Shown piece by piece: positions 1 through 12,766 of a DNA stretch of 64,000 nt; the stretch's first letter is position 1, and each line of letters begins with the position of its first letter. Source of the DNA: JAICYJ01 sp963766445. Lineage in GTDB: Bacteria > Actinomycetota > Thermoleophilia > Gaiellales > JAICJC01. The position numbers were made by a program, and so were the translations under genes. The stretch is taken from positions 62,001 to 126,000 of the forward strand of contig CAVXZW010000027.1 of NCBI GenBank assembly GCA_963766445.1, written 5' to 3'. The notes beneath the pieces were generated by a model, which ran no database searches, was not told where the DNA came from, and saw nothing but the letters and a program-made list of their open reading frames with translations.

Positions 1-181
1 CAGGGTGCCAGCATCGACACGCTACCGGTCGGTGGATGGGGCGCCCGGCTCGATGCAGGAGCGGTTCCACGTCTTCGACCGCGCCGGCGAGCCGTGCCCG
101 CGCTGCGGATCCGTTATCGTCAAGACCCGCGTTGCCCAGCGCGGCACCCACCTATGTCCGAGATGCACCCCACGGCCCTGA
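1..181 (+). CDS. mutM: Formamidopyrimidine-DNA glycosylase (MutM/Fpg), C-terminal end only
   Basis: Only the last ~60 residues lie in the window; the gene enters from the left. The visible part is the linker and zinc finger of the Fpg/Nei family, with CPRCG at about 104-118 and CPRC at 157-168 as the four Cys zinc ligands, followed by a stop at 179-181. MutM removes 8-oxoguanine and other oxidised purines from DNA and nicks the abasic site; the finger contacts DNA. The first bases read QGASIDT in one frame and YRSVDGAPG in the next, so one extra base sits near position 22. The downstream deacylase gene starts inside its last codons. The catalytic N-terminus is outside the window. Confidence 0.85.
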   Translation, partial: RVPASTRYRSVDGAPGSMQERFHVFDRAGEPCPRCGSVIVKTRVAQRGTHLCPRCTPRP

Positions 182-616
182 GGTTCCAGGAGCGCGCGCA
201 GGCGGCGGGCCTGGACGTGCGCGCGCAGGAGCTGTCGGAGTCGACGCGCACGGCGGTGGAGGCGGCCGACGCGGTCGGCTGCGAGCTGGGCCAGATCGTG
301 AAGTCGGTGGTGCTGCAGGACGCGAGCGGCGAGCTGCTGCTGTGCCTCTGCGCCGGCGACCGGCGGATCGATCTGGAGCGGGTGGGCGAGGGCGTCACGA
401 TGGCTCGCGGCCGCGACGTCAAGGAGCAGACCGGCTACGCCATCGGCGGCATCCCGCCGCTCGGCCACGACCGGCCGCTGCACACGGTCGTGGACAGCTC
501 GCTGCGGCGGTTCCAGACGGTCTGGTGCGCCGCCGGGCACGCCCAACGCCGTGTTCGAGGTGCGGCTGGACGACCTGCTGGCCGCGATGCCGGACGCCGA
601 CGTGCGCGACGTCTGA
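154..616 (+). CDS. YbaK/ProX-family aminoacyl-tRNA deacylase, frameshifted
   Basis: The product is ~153 residues once one surplus G in the GGG at 535-537 is ignored. It matches the YbaK/EbsC family, whose members hydrolyse mischarged aminoacyl-tRNAs such as Cys-tRNAPro or Ala-tRNAPro. Visible hallmarks are the core CELGQIVKSVV near residue 45, the YAIGGIPPLGH loop near residue 93, and the tail AAGTPNAVFEV that is regained after the shift. ATG 154 was chosen because the preceding in-frame codons do not resemble the family; ATG 163 is an alternative. It overlaps the end of mutM by 28 bases, so the two are probably co-transcribed. The substrate cannot be told from sequence. Confidence 0.8.
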
Positions 617-655
617 GCTGCAGGAACCCATCTGTGACCTCGGCGTCCAAGCAGC

Positions 656-1490
656 GTGAGACTTCGCGGGTGGATGATCGGTGTCGCGATTGCCGCGGTG
701 GTGGCGTCCTTCGGTGCCGTGCCGGCGTCTGACCGGGCGAGCGCCGCATGCGTGGAGATGGTGGTGTGGCACGACATCGCCTACGAGGGAGTGTGGAACC
801 CGGCTGACCTGCCGGCGTTCGAGACCGGTCGGCAGCTGCGGGGAGCCGTCGAGCCGGACTGCGCCGATACGGGCGGCCCGGCCGCCGCACCCACCCCCGT
901 ACAAGCCTCGTCGATCGATGGCGCTGCCGACCGTCGGTGGCGATCTGGGCGTTCGGCGCGCCGATGATTGCGTCCGGGTTCTTTCCGCAGCTGCCGGGCT
1001 TCCCGATAGCGCCAACGGATGGACCGCTCGTCGACGACACGAGCGACTGCCGGGCTGGGGGGCGCGGTCACCGTCGACGGCACCGCCGAGGCGGCGTTCG
1101 GCAAGCTCAACGTCGTCGTGTCGCACAGCTCGCAGCGGCTGCGGCTGATCCGGCGGCCGGGTGCTGACCGATCTGTTCGTGGACGGTCACACGCGGATCG
1201 TCGGATCATCGCGCGAGGGCCTGCCCTACATCGGCGAGGGCCAGAAGGTGCACGTCGACGCCCGCACCTGTCAGGTGAAGGGTGCGGTGGGGCCAAAGAT
1301 CATCGCCCGCAGGGTCAGCGGTGTCCGGTCCCGATAGGGACGCCGACCAGCGCCGCGACCGTGCTCGGCCCGGACTGGGCCGGCTCGGCCGGCGGATCAC
1401 ACCGGCCGGATCGTCGTGGTGTTGATCGCGATCGCCGCGCTGGCGGCGGCGGTGGCAGCTTTCACGATTCGCCACCGACGCGCGGCCTAG
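656..1490 (+). CDS. Secreted protein anchored by a C-terminal membrane helix, several frameshifts
   Basis: I do not recognise the family. GTG 656 starts a clear signal peptide: VRLRG, a hydrophobic run, then a probable cut after SDRASA. The middle must be stitched from three frames, with shifts near 935, 1045, 1160, 1330 and 1400, and contains segments such as VAIWAFGAPMIASGFF and GLPYIGEGQKVHV. The last frame ends in a good transmembrane helix (VVVLIAIAALAAAVAAF) followed by the basic tail TIRHRRAA and a TAG at 1488-1490. The inferred layout is an extracellular domain tethered by one C-terminal helix, ~275 residues in all. The TAG stop is reused as the start of the recO -10 box. The exact sequence is uncertain. 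Confidence 0.5.
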
Positions 1491-1493
1491 ACT
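1488..1493 (+). promoter_or_regulatory. -10 box of recO (TAGACT)
   Basis: TAGACT ends seven bases before the recO ATG. There is no room for a leader or ribosome binding site, so transcription is predicted to start at or next to the start codon. No clear -35 is visible. Confidence 0.5.
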
Positions 1494-1500
1494 GATCCCG

Positions 1501-2239
1501 ATGGGCCGAAGCTACAAGACGGATGCCGTGGTGCTGCGATCGATCCGCTTCTCGGAGGCCGACCGCGTGCTGCACCTGTACACGCTCGAGCGGGGGCGCG
1601 TGAACGCGATCGCCAAGGGCGTGCGCAAGACCGGCTCGCGGTTCGGCGCGCGGCTGGAGCCGCTGACCCGGTCGGCGCTGATCCTGCATGAGGGCCGCGG
1701 CGAGCTGCACACCGTCTCGGGCGCCGACATCATCAGCTCGCAGGAGCAGGTGCGGGCCGATGGCTACGCGCTGGCGGTCGGCCAGATCGGGGCGGAGGCG
1801 GTGCTGAAGCTGTTCGCCGAGCCGGAGCCGAATCCACGTGCCTACGAGGGACTGTGCCGGTTCCTGGAGCTGCTTGCCGGGCCGCTCGAGCGCGCCGCGG
1901 ACCCCCAGCACGACGGCCTGGGACTGGCCTTTCAGCTGAAGCTGCTGGCGCTCTCGGGCTACCTGCCGCACCTCGACTCGTGCGCGTCGTGCGGGTCGGC
2001 CGGCCCGCTGGCCGGGTTCTCGCCGACGTGCAGGCGGCGCCGTCTGCACGGGCTGCATGGTGGCAAGCGGTGGCTTCCGGATGGCGGACGGGGCGATCGC
2101 CGCCATCGAGGGGCTGCTGGAGCGCCCGCTGGCGCCGGTGGCGCTGTCGCCGGACGCCGCGGCCGGCGCACTGCGGGTGGTCGAGGAGACCTACGCGCAC
2201 CACGGCGGCTTTCGCCTGCGCACCCTTCAGCCGAGCTGA
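1501..2239 (+). CDS. recO: DNA repair protein RecO, one frameshift
   Basis: RecO loads RecA onto SSB-coated single strands with RecR in recombinational repair, and anneals complementary strands. The N-terminal OB fold is recognisable (YKTDAVVLRSIRFSEADRV, residues ~4-22), followed by the helical domain and the Cys4 zinc site: CASC near residue 161, then C and CTGC after a surplus A at 2032 is ignored. Corrected length is 245 residues, normal for the family. It starts at ATG 1501 right behind a -10 box. Its last 13 bases overlap the end of the convergent lipoprotein gene. Confidence 0.9.
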
Positions 2240-2796
2240 AACAGCAGCTGCACGCTGCTGCCCAGGATCCGCACGGCCCAGCGCTCGCGGCCGTGGCCGG
2301 GGATGCGGATGCTGCAGACGTGGTCGGGCGCGGCCGTCGCGGTCGAGCCGGCCGGTGCTGCGGGCGAGCCCGCCTTGCAGTGCGCCTTGGCCGCCGTCCC
2401 GCCGTTCAGGAGCGCCATCTCGGCCGAGAACACCTTCGCCACGTCGACGGTCGCGGCCGGCTGGCCGTCGCCGTTGTGATCAGTCCGGTAGAGCAGCTGC
2501 ACGGGGTGGCTGGCGCCCAGGTCGAGCACGTTCACCGCCCACACCTGGGTGGGCGTCCCGTTGCTGAACTTCACGGTGCAGGTGTGGTCGGCGACCACCG
2601 TCCCCAGCCCGCCCGCGACCGTGTCGGCCGGCGGCGCCTGGTCGCTGCAGTCGACCGATGAGACGACCTGCCGGCCGCCCTGCTGGGCCACCACGGCGGC
2701 CTCCACCTTCGTGTCCAGCGCCTTGCCGCTGGGCGCGCCGCAGGCGGCCGCCGCCAGCACCAGGAGGGGAAGAAGCGCGTATCCGCCACGTCGCAT
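2227..2796 (-). CDS. Putative lipoprotein with two DUF4333-like repeats
   Basis: This is a 189-residue protein starting at ATG 2796. Residues 1-18 are a lipoprotein signal (MRRGG, hydrophobic run, AAAAC) with the lipidated Cys at 19, so it should be anchored to the outer face of the membrane. The mature part looks duplicated: each half has a first Cys, ~20 residues, then DH-x-C-x-(V/I)-(K/R), and ends in WAV-x-(V/I)-L. This resembles the DUF4333 type of small actinobacterial secreted domain, where the Cys pair would form a disulfide. Function is unknown. It is divergent from glyQ and convergent with recO. Confidence 0.7.
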   Translation of the reverse strand: MRRGGYALLPLLVLAAAACGAPSGKALDTKVEAAVVAQQGGRQVVSSVDCSDQAPPADTVAGGLGTVVADHTCTVKFSNGTPTQVWAVNVLDLGASHPVQLLYRTDHNGDGQPAATVDVAKVFSAEMALLNGGTAAKAHCKAGSPAAPAGSTATAAPDHVCSIRIPGHGRERWAVRILGSSVQLLFQLG

Positions 2797-2839
2797 GGAG
2801 CGGTTATCGGCAGGTCGCTGCCGCGGATCAAGCGTCTGA

Positions 2840-2845
2840 TAGCTT
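2840..2845 (+). promoter_or_regulatory. -10 box of glyQ (TAGCTT)
   Basis: TAGCTT ends nine bases before the glyQ ATG in the 58-base gap between the divergent lipoprotein gene and glyQ. Confidence 0.4.
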
Positions 2846-2854
2846 GCGCCCTCG

Positions 2855-3704
<850 letters not shown>

Positions 3705-3712
<8 letters not shown>

Positions 3713-5720
3713 CCTGCTGATCGAGATCGGCTGCGAGGAGCTGCCGGCTGCGGCCTGCCGAGAGGCCGAGCGCCAGCTACCCGAGCTGCTGACCCGCTCG
3801 CTCTCCGAAGCCGGCCTGGAGTCGCGCGACCCCCGCATCCACGTCGGCCCGAGGCGGCTGGTGGCGATCGCGAGCGTGCCGCCGCAGCGAGATGCCGTCG
3901 CGACGCAGCAGCGGGGCCCGCGCGCCGACGCCCCGGAGGCGGCCAGGGCCGGGTTCGCGCGAAAGCACGGGCTGGCGATGGACGAGCTGGAGCAGCGCGA
4001 GGGCTTCGTCTGGGCCGTCAGCGACGGCCGCGCCGCGCCGGCGGTGGAGCTGGTGCCGGACGCCGTGCACCGCATCGTGGCGGGGCTGCAGTTCGCAAAG
4101 ACGATGCGCTGGCCGGGCGGCCGGTTCTCGCGGCCGATCCGGTGGCTGGTGGTCAAGCTCGACGACGAGGTGGTGGAGATGGAGCTCGCCGGGGTGGTCA
4201 GCGGCGGGGAGTCCCGCGGCCACCGGTCGCTGGGCGCGGTCCGGGTGGGCTCGGCCGCGAGCTACCTGGAGGACCTGCGCGGCGTGCACGTTCTGGCCGA
4301 CGCGGCCGAGCGCCGGGAGCTGATCGTCGAGGGACTGAACACGGCCGGGGAGTGGATCGACCCGATGGGCAAGCTGGACGAGGTCGTCCACCTCGTGGAG
4401 TGGCCGGTGGTGCTCGAGGGCCGGTTCGACGAGCGCTACCTGGAGCTGCCCGAGCGCGTCCCGATCACCGCGATGCAGTCCCACCAGCGCTACTTCCCGA
4501 TCGTCCGCGAGGGTCGCCTCGACGCCCGCTTCGCGTTCGTCGCGAACGGTGGCGACCCGGCGGTGGTCGCGGCCGGGAACGAGGAGGTGCTGGTGGGGCG
4601 GCTGGAGGATGCCGTCTTCGCGCACGACAAGGACCAGGCTCGCGGCATCGCCGCGATGCTGGCCGAGTTGCCCCGGGTCAGCTTCCTGGAGGGGGCGGGG
4701 TCGCTGGCCGACAAGGCGGAGCGGGTGCGCGAGATATCGCGGCAGCTGTGCGACCGGGTCGAGGTCGAGCCGCCGCTGCGCGAGGCGGTGGCGCGGGCGG
4801 CGGAGCTGTGCAAGGCCGACCTGGTATCGAGCCTGGTGACCGAGTTCTCCGACCTGCAGGGGTACGCCGGGTCGCTGTATGCGCGCGATGCGGGTGAGCC
4901 GCCCGAGGTGTGCGAGGCGATCGCGGACCATCACCTGCCGATCGAGGCCGGCGGGGGGCTGCCCGCGGACGAGGGTGCCGCGCTGCTGTCGGTTTCCGAC
5001 AAGGCCGACACGGTGGCGGTGGCGTTCGCGCTGGGCGCGCAGCCCACCGGCAGCCGCGACCCGTATGGGCTGCGGCGCGCCGCGGCCGGCATCGTCGCGA
5101 TCGCGCTCGAGCGCGGCTACGAGCTGGGTCTGGTCGACCTGATGGCGGAGTCGGTGCACATGCTGGTGTCGCAGGGCCACGAGCTGCGCCGAAAGCCGCT
5201 GGAGGCGGTGCCCGACGCGGTCGACTTCGTGCTCGACCGGGTCGAGCCGCTGATGGCCGAGGAGGGCGTGACCGTCGATGAGATGCGTGCCGCGCGCGGC
5301 TCCGGCGTGACCGGGCCGCTGCCCCTGGCCGCCCTCTGCCGGGCGCTGCGAGACGCGCGCGGCGCCGACTGGCTGGCGGCCGTCCGCGACGCCTACGGAC
5401 GGTGCATACGGATCACGGCCAGGGCCGCCGAGCAGACGGCTTCCGAAGTGCGGACGTCGATGTTCGAGATGGACGAGGAACGGGCGCTGTGCGCGGCGCT
5501 GACGGCCGCGGATATCGAGATCGCCGATGCCGCCGCGCGGCGCGACTACGCGTCGGCACTGGACGCGGCCGCGCTGATGGTGGAGCCGATCAACACGTAC
5601 TTCGAGCAGGTGATGGTGATGGCCGAGGATCCGGCCGTGCGCGGGAACCGTCTCAAACTCTTGGCCGACGTGGTGTCGACGCTGCGCCTGGTCGGCGACT
5701 TCGAGCAGCTGCCGGGGTAG
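3705..5720 (+). CDS. glyS: Glycyl-tRNA synthetase beta subunit
   Basis: GlyS binds tRNAGly and completes the two-subunit enzyme. The 671 residues are typical: PDLLIEIGCEELPAAA at the N-terminus, FAKTMRWPGGRFSRPIRWLV near residue 130, the MQSHQRYFPI stretch near 258 and an HD-like helical core. A C-terminal DALR-type anticodon-binding helix bundle covers about residues 560-671 and contains ALMVEPINTYFEQVMVM. ATG 3705 overlaps glyQ. The gene is intact and ends abruptly against the decayed glpK remnant on the other strand. Confidence 0.97.
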
Positions 5721-6674
5721 GTAAAGCTCGCTCTCGGCAGGATCCTGGAACGCGCAGAGGCAGTCGCGCAGCCAGGTGAGCACGGTACAGGCAGAGAACA
5801 CGCCACGTCCAGGGCGTAGCTGGGCCGGCCTCGTAGAGCTCACAGGCGACCACCGGGATCAGGCCGCAAGTCTGCGCGGGCGGCGCGGCGCAGGCCTGCT
5901 GGAGCAGGAAGATGCAGGTGCAGTAGGTGGCCTTCGCATCCCCGGCAGCAGGCAGCGTGGCAGGCCAGGGAGGCGGTCTGGTAGACCAGCAGCGCGCGCA
6001 GCGGCAGGCTCGCAGAGTAGCAGAAGTAGCCAGGCAGAAGGCAAGATCGGCGGCAGCTAGGCGGGGTGGATGCTGTGCAGCTCGAGCAGCTCGGGGTGAC
6101 AGGTGACAGGGCGCGGACAGAGCCTGCAGCTGGGTGCGCCGGCGGTGGACGGCTCGGTGAGGGCGCAGTCACAAGAAGCGCGCACACGTAGGCGTAGAGC
6201 GTACCGGCGCGCAGGCGGCCGTCCTGCGCGGCCGCAGCGACCGCATCGTCGTTCTCGACCAGCCAGCGGATCTTGGTGGCCGAGAAGTAGGGGTCGAGCG
6301 GCAGGCCGGACAGCTCCTGGATGCGAGCACGTGGCCGGCGGCCTCCAGGCGCTCCACGATCGGCTGGCTGCGACGGGAGCCCCACACGATCGCGGGCGCC
6401 AGCGGCCGCAGCGTCTGGGCGTCCCACGCCACCACCGTCTCGCCCTCGTTGTCGAGGCCGACCGCGGAGACCTCGCCGTCCAGCTGCGCGGTCAGATCGC
6501 TCAGCGCGCGCTCCACCGTGGCCACCGTCTCGTCGGCGTCCTTCTCGATCGAGCCCGGTTGGGGATGGCTGACATGGGCAGGCTGGTAGCTCTCGCCGAG
6601 CGGGCGCAGGCGCTCGTCGAAGGCAACGGCGCGGGTGCCGCTGGTGCCTGGTCGACGCCGATCAGGATCGTCAT
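5721..6674 (-). pseudogene. glpK: Decayed, 3'-truncated glycerol kinase
   Basis: Read leftwards from ATG 6674 the start is MTILIGVDQ, and after a one-base loss it continues GTSGTRAVAFDERLRPLG. Family landmarks follow: VGLDNEGETVVAWD, APAIVWGSRRSQ and LSGLPLDPYFSATKIRWL, the last after another shift near 6325. Beyond ~6180 similarity survives only in scraps: PELLELHSIHP, AKATYCTCIFLLQQA (family form AKATYGTGCFLL) and, next to glyS, VFSACTVLTWLRDCLCAF (family form VFVAGAAVQWLRDGLG). Several expected GGC glycines read TGC. Stops and shifts are frequent and the last third is missing. Glycerol kinase phosphorylates glycerol to glycerol 3-phosphate; this copy cannot be functional as written. Confidence 0.7.
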
Positions 6675-6885
6675 CGGCGGCGCAGCAGGGCGATGCCGGC
6701 CAGGCCCAGGCCGGCCGCGATCAGCGGGCCGCGGAACGCGCGAGCGAGCATCGGCAGGTCCTCGGCGCCGACCTCGATCCGCGACCGCCAGGTGCCGAGC
6801 TCGCCCTCGACCACCACGTGCGTCGTGCAGCGAAACGCGGCGCACGACGAATCGGCAGCTCACCGATTGGCGATGTCACCTTCAT
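6671..6885 (-). pseudogene. Small unknown gene of the decayed glycerol operon, frameshifted
   Basis: It starts at ATG 6885 behind a strong AGGAGG ribosome binding site at about 6892-6898 and ends with a TGA that overlaps the glpK start. Reading through shifts gives about 70 residues: MKVTSPIGELPIR, then VVVEGELGTWRSRIEVGAED, and a hydrophobic C-terminus (PLIAAGLGLAGIALLRRR) that could be one membrane helix. I do not recognise the family. Its place between the FAD oxidoreductase and glpK suggests an accessory or membrane-attachment role, but that is inference. Confidence 0.4.
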
Positions 6886-7639
6886 GGACGCTCCTCCTGA
6901 TCGATCAGTGACGTATAGCGGCGGCGCTCGGCGCGGCCACGCGCGCCTGTTCCACGTGGCGGGGTCGGTAGCGGCTGGGAGTAGACGTGCGCTGCGCGTC
7001 CAGACGGCGCGTCAACGTTGCGCAGCGCGGCCACGTGGGCCAGCACGACGCGTCGCACCCAGAGTCTCGCGGAGGCGAGCGTGGCAGTGCGCACGAGGGG
7101 TGCGCGACAGACACGACGCGGTCGTGCTCGCGCACGTGCACGGCATCGTCGCGGGGCGTTCGCGCAGCAGGTCGGGCAGACCAGGGTGGCCGCTCGGCAC
7201 CGGCGCGCGCAGCTCGCTCGCGGCCGCATCGCGCAGTCCGCCGCCTACGATCAGCGGGCGCGCCCACCAGCAGGCGTTCTCGGCGAGGTGGCAGGTGACG
7301 GTGCGGCGACGACGCGGTCAGGCGGCCGTGGCGATGCGAGCTCGGCACGGCCAGCGGACGTGTGCCGCTCGCGATCACGAGCGCGGCGGCAGTCAGATGC
7401 TGTGGGCGTCTGCCGATCGCGAGCAGCACAGGCGTCTCAGCGAACCGCGTCTCGCGCAGCCGCATGAGTGCGCCGCAGGCCTGCGCCAGCTCACGGGTCT
7501 CGGCGCCTCCCAGCAGTGTACGCCGCCGGGCACCGGGATGTGGTCGACGACAGTGACCTCGGCGACGTCGCGCAACGCGTGCGCGCAGGCTAGGCCGGTG
7601 ATGCCGCGCGGACGATAGCGACGGCGGTCGGTCAGGCAT
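6886..7639 (-). pseudogene. Decayed FAD/NAD-dependent oxidoreductase (GlpB-like)
   Basis: From ATG 7639 the repaired reading is MPDVAIVGAGITGLAGAHALRD, a Rossmann dinucleotide-binding start, then AEVTVVDHIPVPGGVHCWEAPETRELA. Further on come LVIASGTRPL, the ENGLLVG / IVGGG stretch of a second nucleotide-binding fold, VTLVCP, and VVLAHVAALRNVD. This is the layout of small pyridine-nucleotide-disulfide type subunits that partner GlpA-like glycerol-3-phosphate dehydrogenases. Nearly every segment is in a different frame from the next, and GGC to TGC changes recur (GVHC for expected GVHG). No continuous product is possible. Confidence 0.55.
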
Positions 7640-8230
7640 CGTCGGCACCACGCGCAGCGTCGCGTGGGGTTCAGAGACGGCGATCTGCTGAGGGCGGCAG
7701 CCGCTGTGCAGCGAGTGCAGGAACGAGACGCCGGACAGGCAGAGGGCGCCTGGCAGCGGCCACCGGTCGCCGGGTGCGCTTGCGGACGCCTCGAGCGAGG
7801 TGGGAGGCACGGCTATCGCGTGCACGGCCGCGATCTCGGCGCAGTTACCTGTTCGCAGGCGCAGATCACCTGGCGTAGCGCGGGTCGCAAGCGAACAGCT
7901 GCTCGGGGCTCTGGTGCCAGAGCAGCGCGGCAGCGGCTCCAGCTCGGTGACGGCTTCCGGCCGCTGCTCGCCGACCGGAAGGCCCAGCCTTCCAGCAGCG
8001 CGCGCACCACCTCCGCGACGGCCGGTGACGGACGACACCCGGTCGAGCGAATGCCGGCGGCGTGCACCAGGTTCGCGACCTCGGCGTCGACTGCGATCCG
8101 GTAGGTGGGATCGGAGGCGGGGCGGTTGGAGGCGAACGTCTTGATCGCATGCTCGCGGCCGATCGAGGGCACCAGCAGCCGGCGCCCTCGCAGAGCTCGT
8201 GATCGGCCTACGAACAGCGGTCAACGTCGC
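7640..8230 (-). pseudogene. glpA: C-terminal remnant of a GlpA-type glycerol-3-phosphate dehydrogenase
   Basis: Only the C-terminal third survives. The readable part is FASNRPASDPTYRI, VANLVHAAGIRSTG and SPAVAEVVRALLEG, then, after shifts, ICACEQVTAAEIAAVHA, PPTSLE and GRCQGALCLSGVSFLHSL. The paired C-x-C and C-x4-C Cys match the BFD-like [2Fe-2S] domain found at the end of GlpA/LhgO-type FAD oxidoreductases, and HAAGIRSTG is the conserved FAD-side motif. The catalytic N-terminus is absent: the remnant stops just upstream of the divergent PPDK regulator gene. With glpK and the GlpB-like gene this makes a broken glycerol-use operon. Confidence 0.55.
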
Positions 8231-8273
8231 GCACGGGCGCTTGGTATTCCGCACCCGCGGCGGTGACGGGCGG

Positions 8274-8279
8274 TAGAGT
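8274..8279 (+). promoter_or_regulatory. -10 box of the PPDK regulator gene (TAGAGT)
   Basis: TAGAGT ends seven bases before GTG 8287. This is the main reason for preferring GTG 8287 over the in-frame GTG at 8263, which lies upstream of the box. Confidence 0.5.
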
Positions 8280-8286
8280 CCGGGCC

Positions 8287-9125
8287 GTGGCGGACACGCT
8301 CGAGATCCACATCATCTCTGACTCCACCGGAGACACGGCGGCACGGGTGGCGCGGGCGGCCCAGTCGCAGTTCGGCGATTCCGAGATCGAGCTGCACCGC
8401 CACGCGCGGGTGAAGTCGCGGGAGCAGCTGGCGCGCGCGCTGGAGGCGGCCACCGGCCGCCGCGCCGCCGTGTTCTACACGCTGGTCGACCCCGGGCTGC
8501 GCGAGGCCGTGGTCGAGATCTCGCGGCAGCACCGGCTGGTGGCGCTGGACGTGCTTGGCCCCGCGCTGAACGCGATCACGACCGCCTCCGGCATGCAGGC
8601 GATGCAGGTGCCCGGCCGCCAGGCGCCGCTGGACGCGCAGTACTTCCGGCGGATCGCCGCCATCGAGTTCGCCGTCAAGCACGACGACGGCCGCGGCGCC
8701 GACGATCTGCAGCAGGCCGATGTCGTGCTGGTGGGGGTGTCGCGCACGTCCAAGACGCCGACCTCCATGCACCTCGGCTACATGGGGCTGATGGCGGCGA
8801 ACATCCCGATCGTGAAGGGCATCGACCCGCCCCCGGCGCTGTTCACCGTGGATCCCTGGAAGATCGTGGGACTGACCATCGACGCCGACCGTCTGGCCGA
8901 GATCCGCCGCCGCCGGGTGCGGGCACTGGCCGCCGGCTCGTCGGCGCGCTACGCCGACCTGGCCGAGATCTACGAGGAGCTCGAGACCACCGCCAACCTG
9001 CACAAGCGGCTGGGCTGCCCGGTCATCGACGTCACCAAGCTGGCGATCGAAGAGGCCGCCGCGCGCTGCGCGGAGCTGGTCGAGGAGCGGCGCCGGGCCG
9101 CACTCGAGGGCGCGCTCTCGCGCGG

Positions 9126-9129
<4 letters not shown>
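8287..9129 (+). CDS. PPDK regulatory protein (DUF299 kinase/pyrophosphorylase)
   Basis: This family phosphorylates pyruvate, phosphate dikinase on an active-site Thr using ADP to switch it off, and removes the phosphate with inorganic phosphate to switch it on. The 280 residues begin ADTLEIHIISDSTGDTA, the usual N-terminus. The nucleotide-binding motif GVSRTSKTPTS lies at about 148-158, followed by GYMGLMAANIPIV and the C-terminal helix. The start codon GTG 8287 follows a -10 box. It overlaps the ppdK start by 4 bases (ATGA), and that pairing confirms the target. Confidence 0.93.
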
Positions 9130-11752
<2,623 letters not shown>

Positions 11753-11756
<4 letters not shown>

Positions 11757-12478
11757 GGATCGACGTCGCCTTCACGCCGGGAGAGCCGGAGGACGCCTCG
11801 GTGGCGATCGTGATCGACGTGCTGCGCGCGACCACCACCATCGCCTACGCGCTGGCGCAGGGCTATCAGCGGGTGCTGGCCTGCGGTGAGGTCGACCAGG
11901 CGCGGGCGCTGGCGGAGCGGGTCAACGGCGGCGCCGTCCTGGCGGGCGAGCGCAAGTGCGTGAAGCCCGAGGGGTTCGACCTGGGCAACTCGCCGCGCGA
12001 GTTCGCCGGTGACAGGCTGGGCGAGACGCTCGTGATCACGACCACGAACGGCACGCGTGCGATCGTGACGGCGGCGGCGCACGCCGAGACCGTGGCGATC
12101 GGCAGCCTCGCAAACCTCACCTCGTGCGCCGCGGCGGTGGCGCGCACAGCCCGCAAGCAGAGCGGCGACGTGCTGATCCAGTGCGCGGGCGTGAAGGGCG
12201 GGTTCACGATGGACGACGCCTACACGGCCGGGCGATTCGTGCAGGAGCTGGCGGTGTGGCTGGCCGAGTGGGAGCGGTCGGACGCCGCCCACGCGGCGGA
12301 GGCGATCTCGCGCAGCTTCGAGACCGGCGGCGAGGGGCTGAGCGCCTCGCAGAGCGCCCGCAACCTGCGCGCGGCCGACCTCTACGACGACGTCCGGTTC
12401 TGCGCGCACGAGAGCGTGCTCGAGATCGTGCCGAAGGTGGCCGACGTGGACGCCGGTGTGGCCCTGATCACCGCCTGA
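11753..12478 (+). CDS. comB: 2-phosphosulfolactate phosphatase family protein (ComB)
   Basis: The 241 residues match the ComB family: VAIVIDVLRATTTIAYAL near residue 18, LAGERKCVKPEGFDLGNSPREF near 63, and TTTNGTRAI near 99. In methanogens ComB releases phosphate from 2-phosphosulfolactate on the way to coenzyme M. In bacteria, where the family is common, the substrate is usually unproven and a general phosphatase role is possible. GTG 11753 overlaps the ppdK stop (GTGA), placing comB in the PPDK operon. Coupling to PEP metabolism fits, because phosphosulfolactate is made from PEP and sulfite. Confidence 0.88.
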
Positions 12479-12496
12479 GCGGCGCCCTGCGGCTGA

Positions 12497-12510
12497 CCCC
12501 CGTACGGGGG
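12497..12510. promoter_or_regulatory. Perfect 14-bp palindrome upstream of the two small membrane genes
   Basis: CCCCCGTACGGGGG is a perfect palindrome 58 bases before the first small gene. Its position suggests an operator or part of a terminator for comB. No T-run follows, so the operator reading is slightly preferred. Confidence 0.35.
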
Positions 12511-12568
12511 GTTACCTGGGCGCAGGCACCCTGTACGCTCACAGTGGGGAGCAGAAGGGGGTCTTCTG

Positions 12569-12733
12569 ATGCGCTGGATGGACTTGGACGACGAGGAGGT
12601 CGACGAGTACGGCGGACGTGCGACCGTTCTGGACTGGGCGCAGCAGCGCCCGCTGACGGCGGTCGTCATGGTGCTGGTCGTCTGGCTGGCCTTCATCTTC
12701 GTGCTGAACACGGTGTACGGGCTGTTCCTGTAG
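12569..12733 (+). CDS. Tiny single-helix membrane protein, copy 1
   Basis: This 54-residue protein starts at ATG 12569, with a purine-rich AGAAGGGGG eight bases upstream. It has an acidic N-terminus, an EYG motif at residues 13-15 and WAQ at 23-25. A strong transmembrane helix follows from about 31 to 48, and then a Tyr near the C-terminus. The family is unknown. It shares its layout with the next gene, so the two are tandem paralogues. With the N-terminal WAQ segment just before the helix, the small acidic head is probably cytoplasmic. Confidence 0.6.
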   Translation: MRWMDLDDEEVDEYGGRATVLDWAQQRPLTAVVMVLVVWLAFIFVLNTVYGLFL

Positions 12734-12766
12734 GAGCGGCCCGAAGGGTCGATAGAAGGGGTTTAG

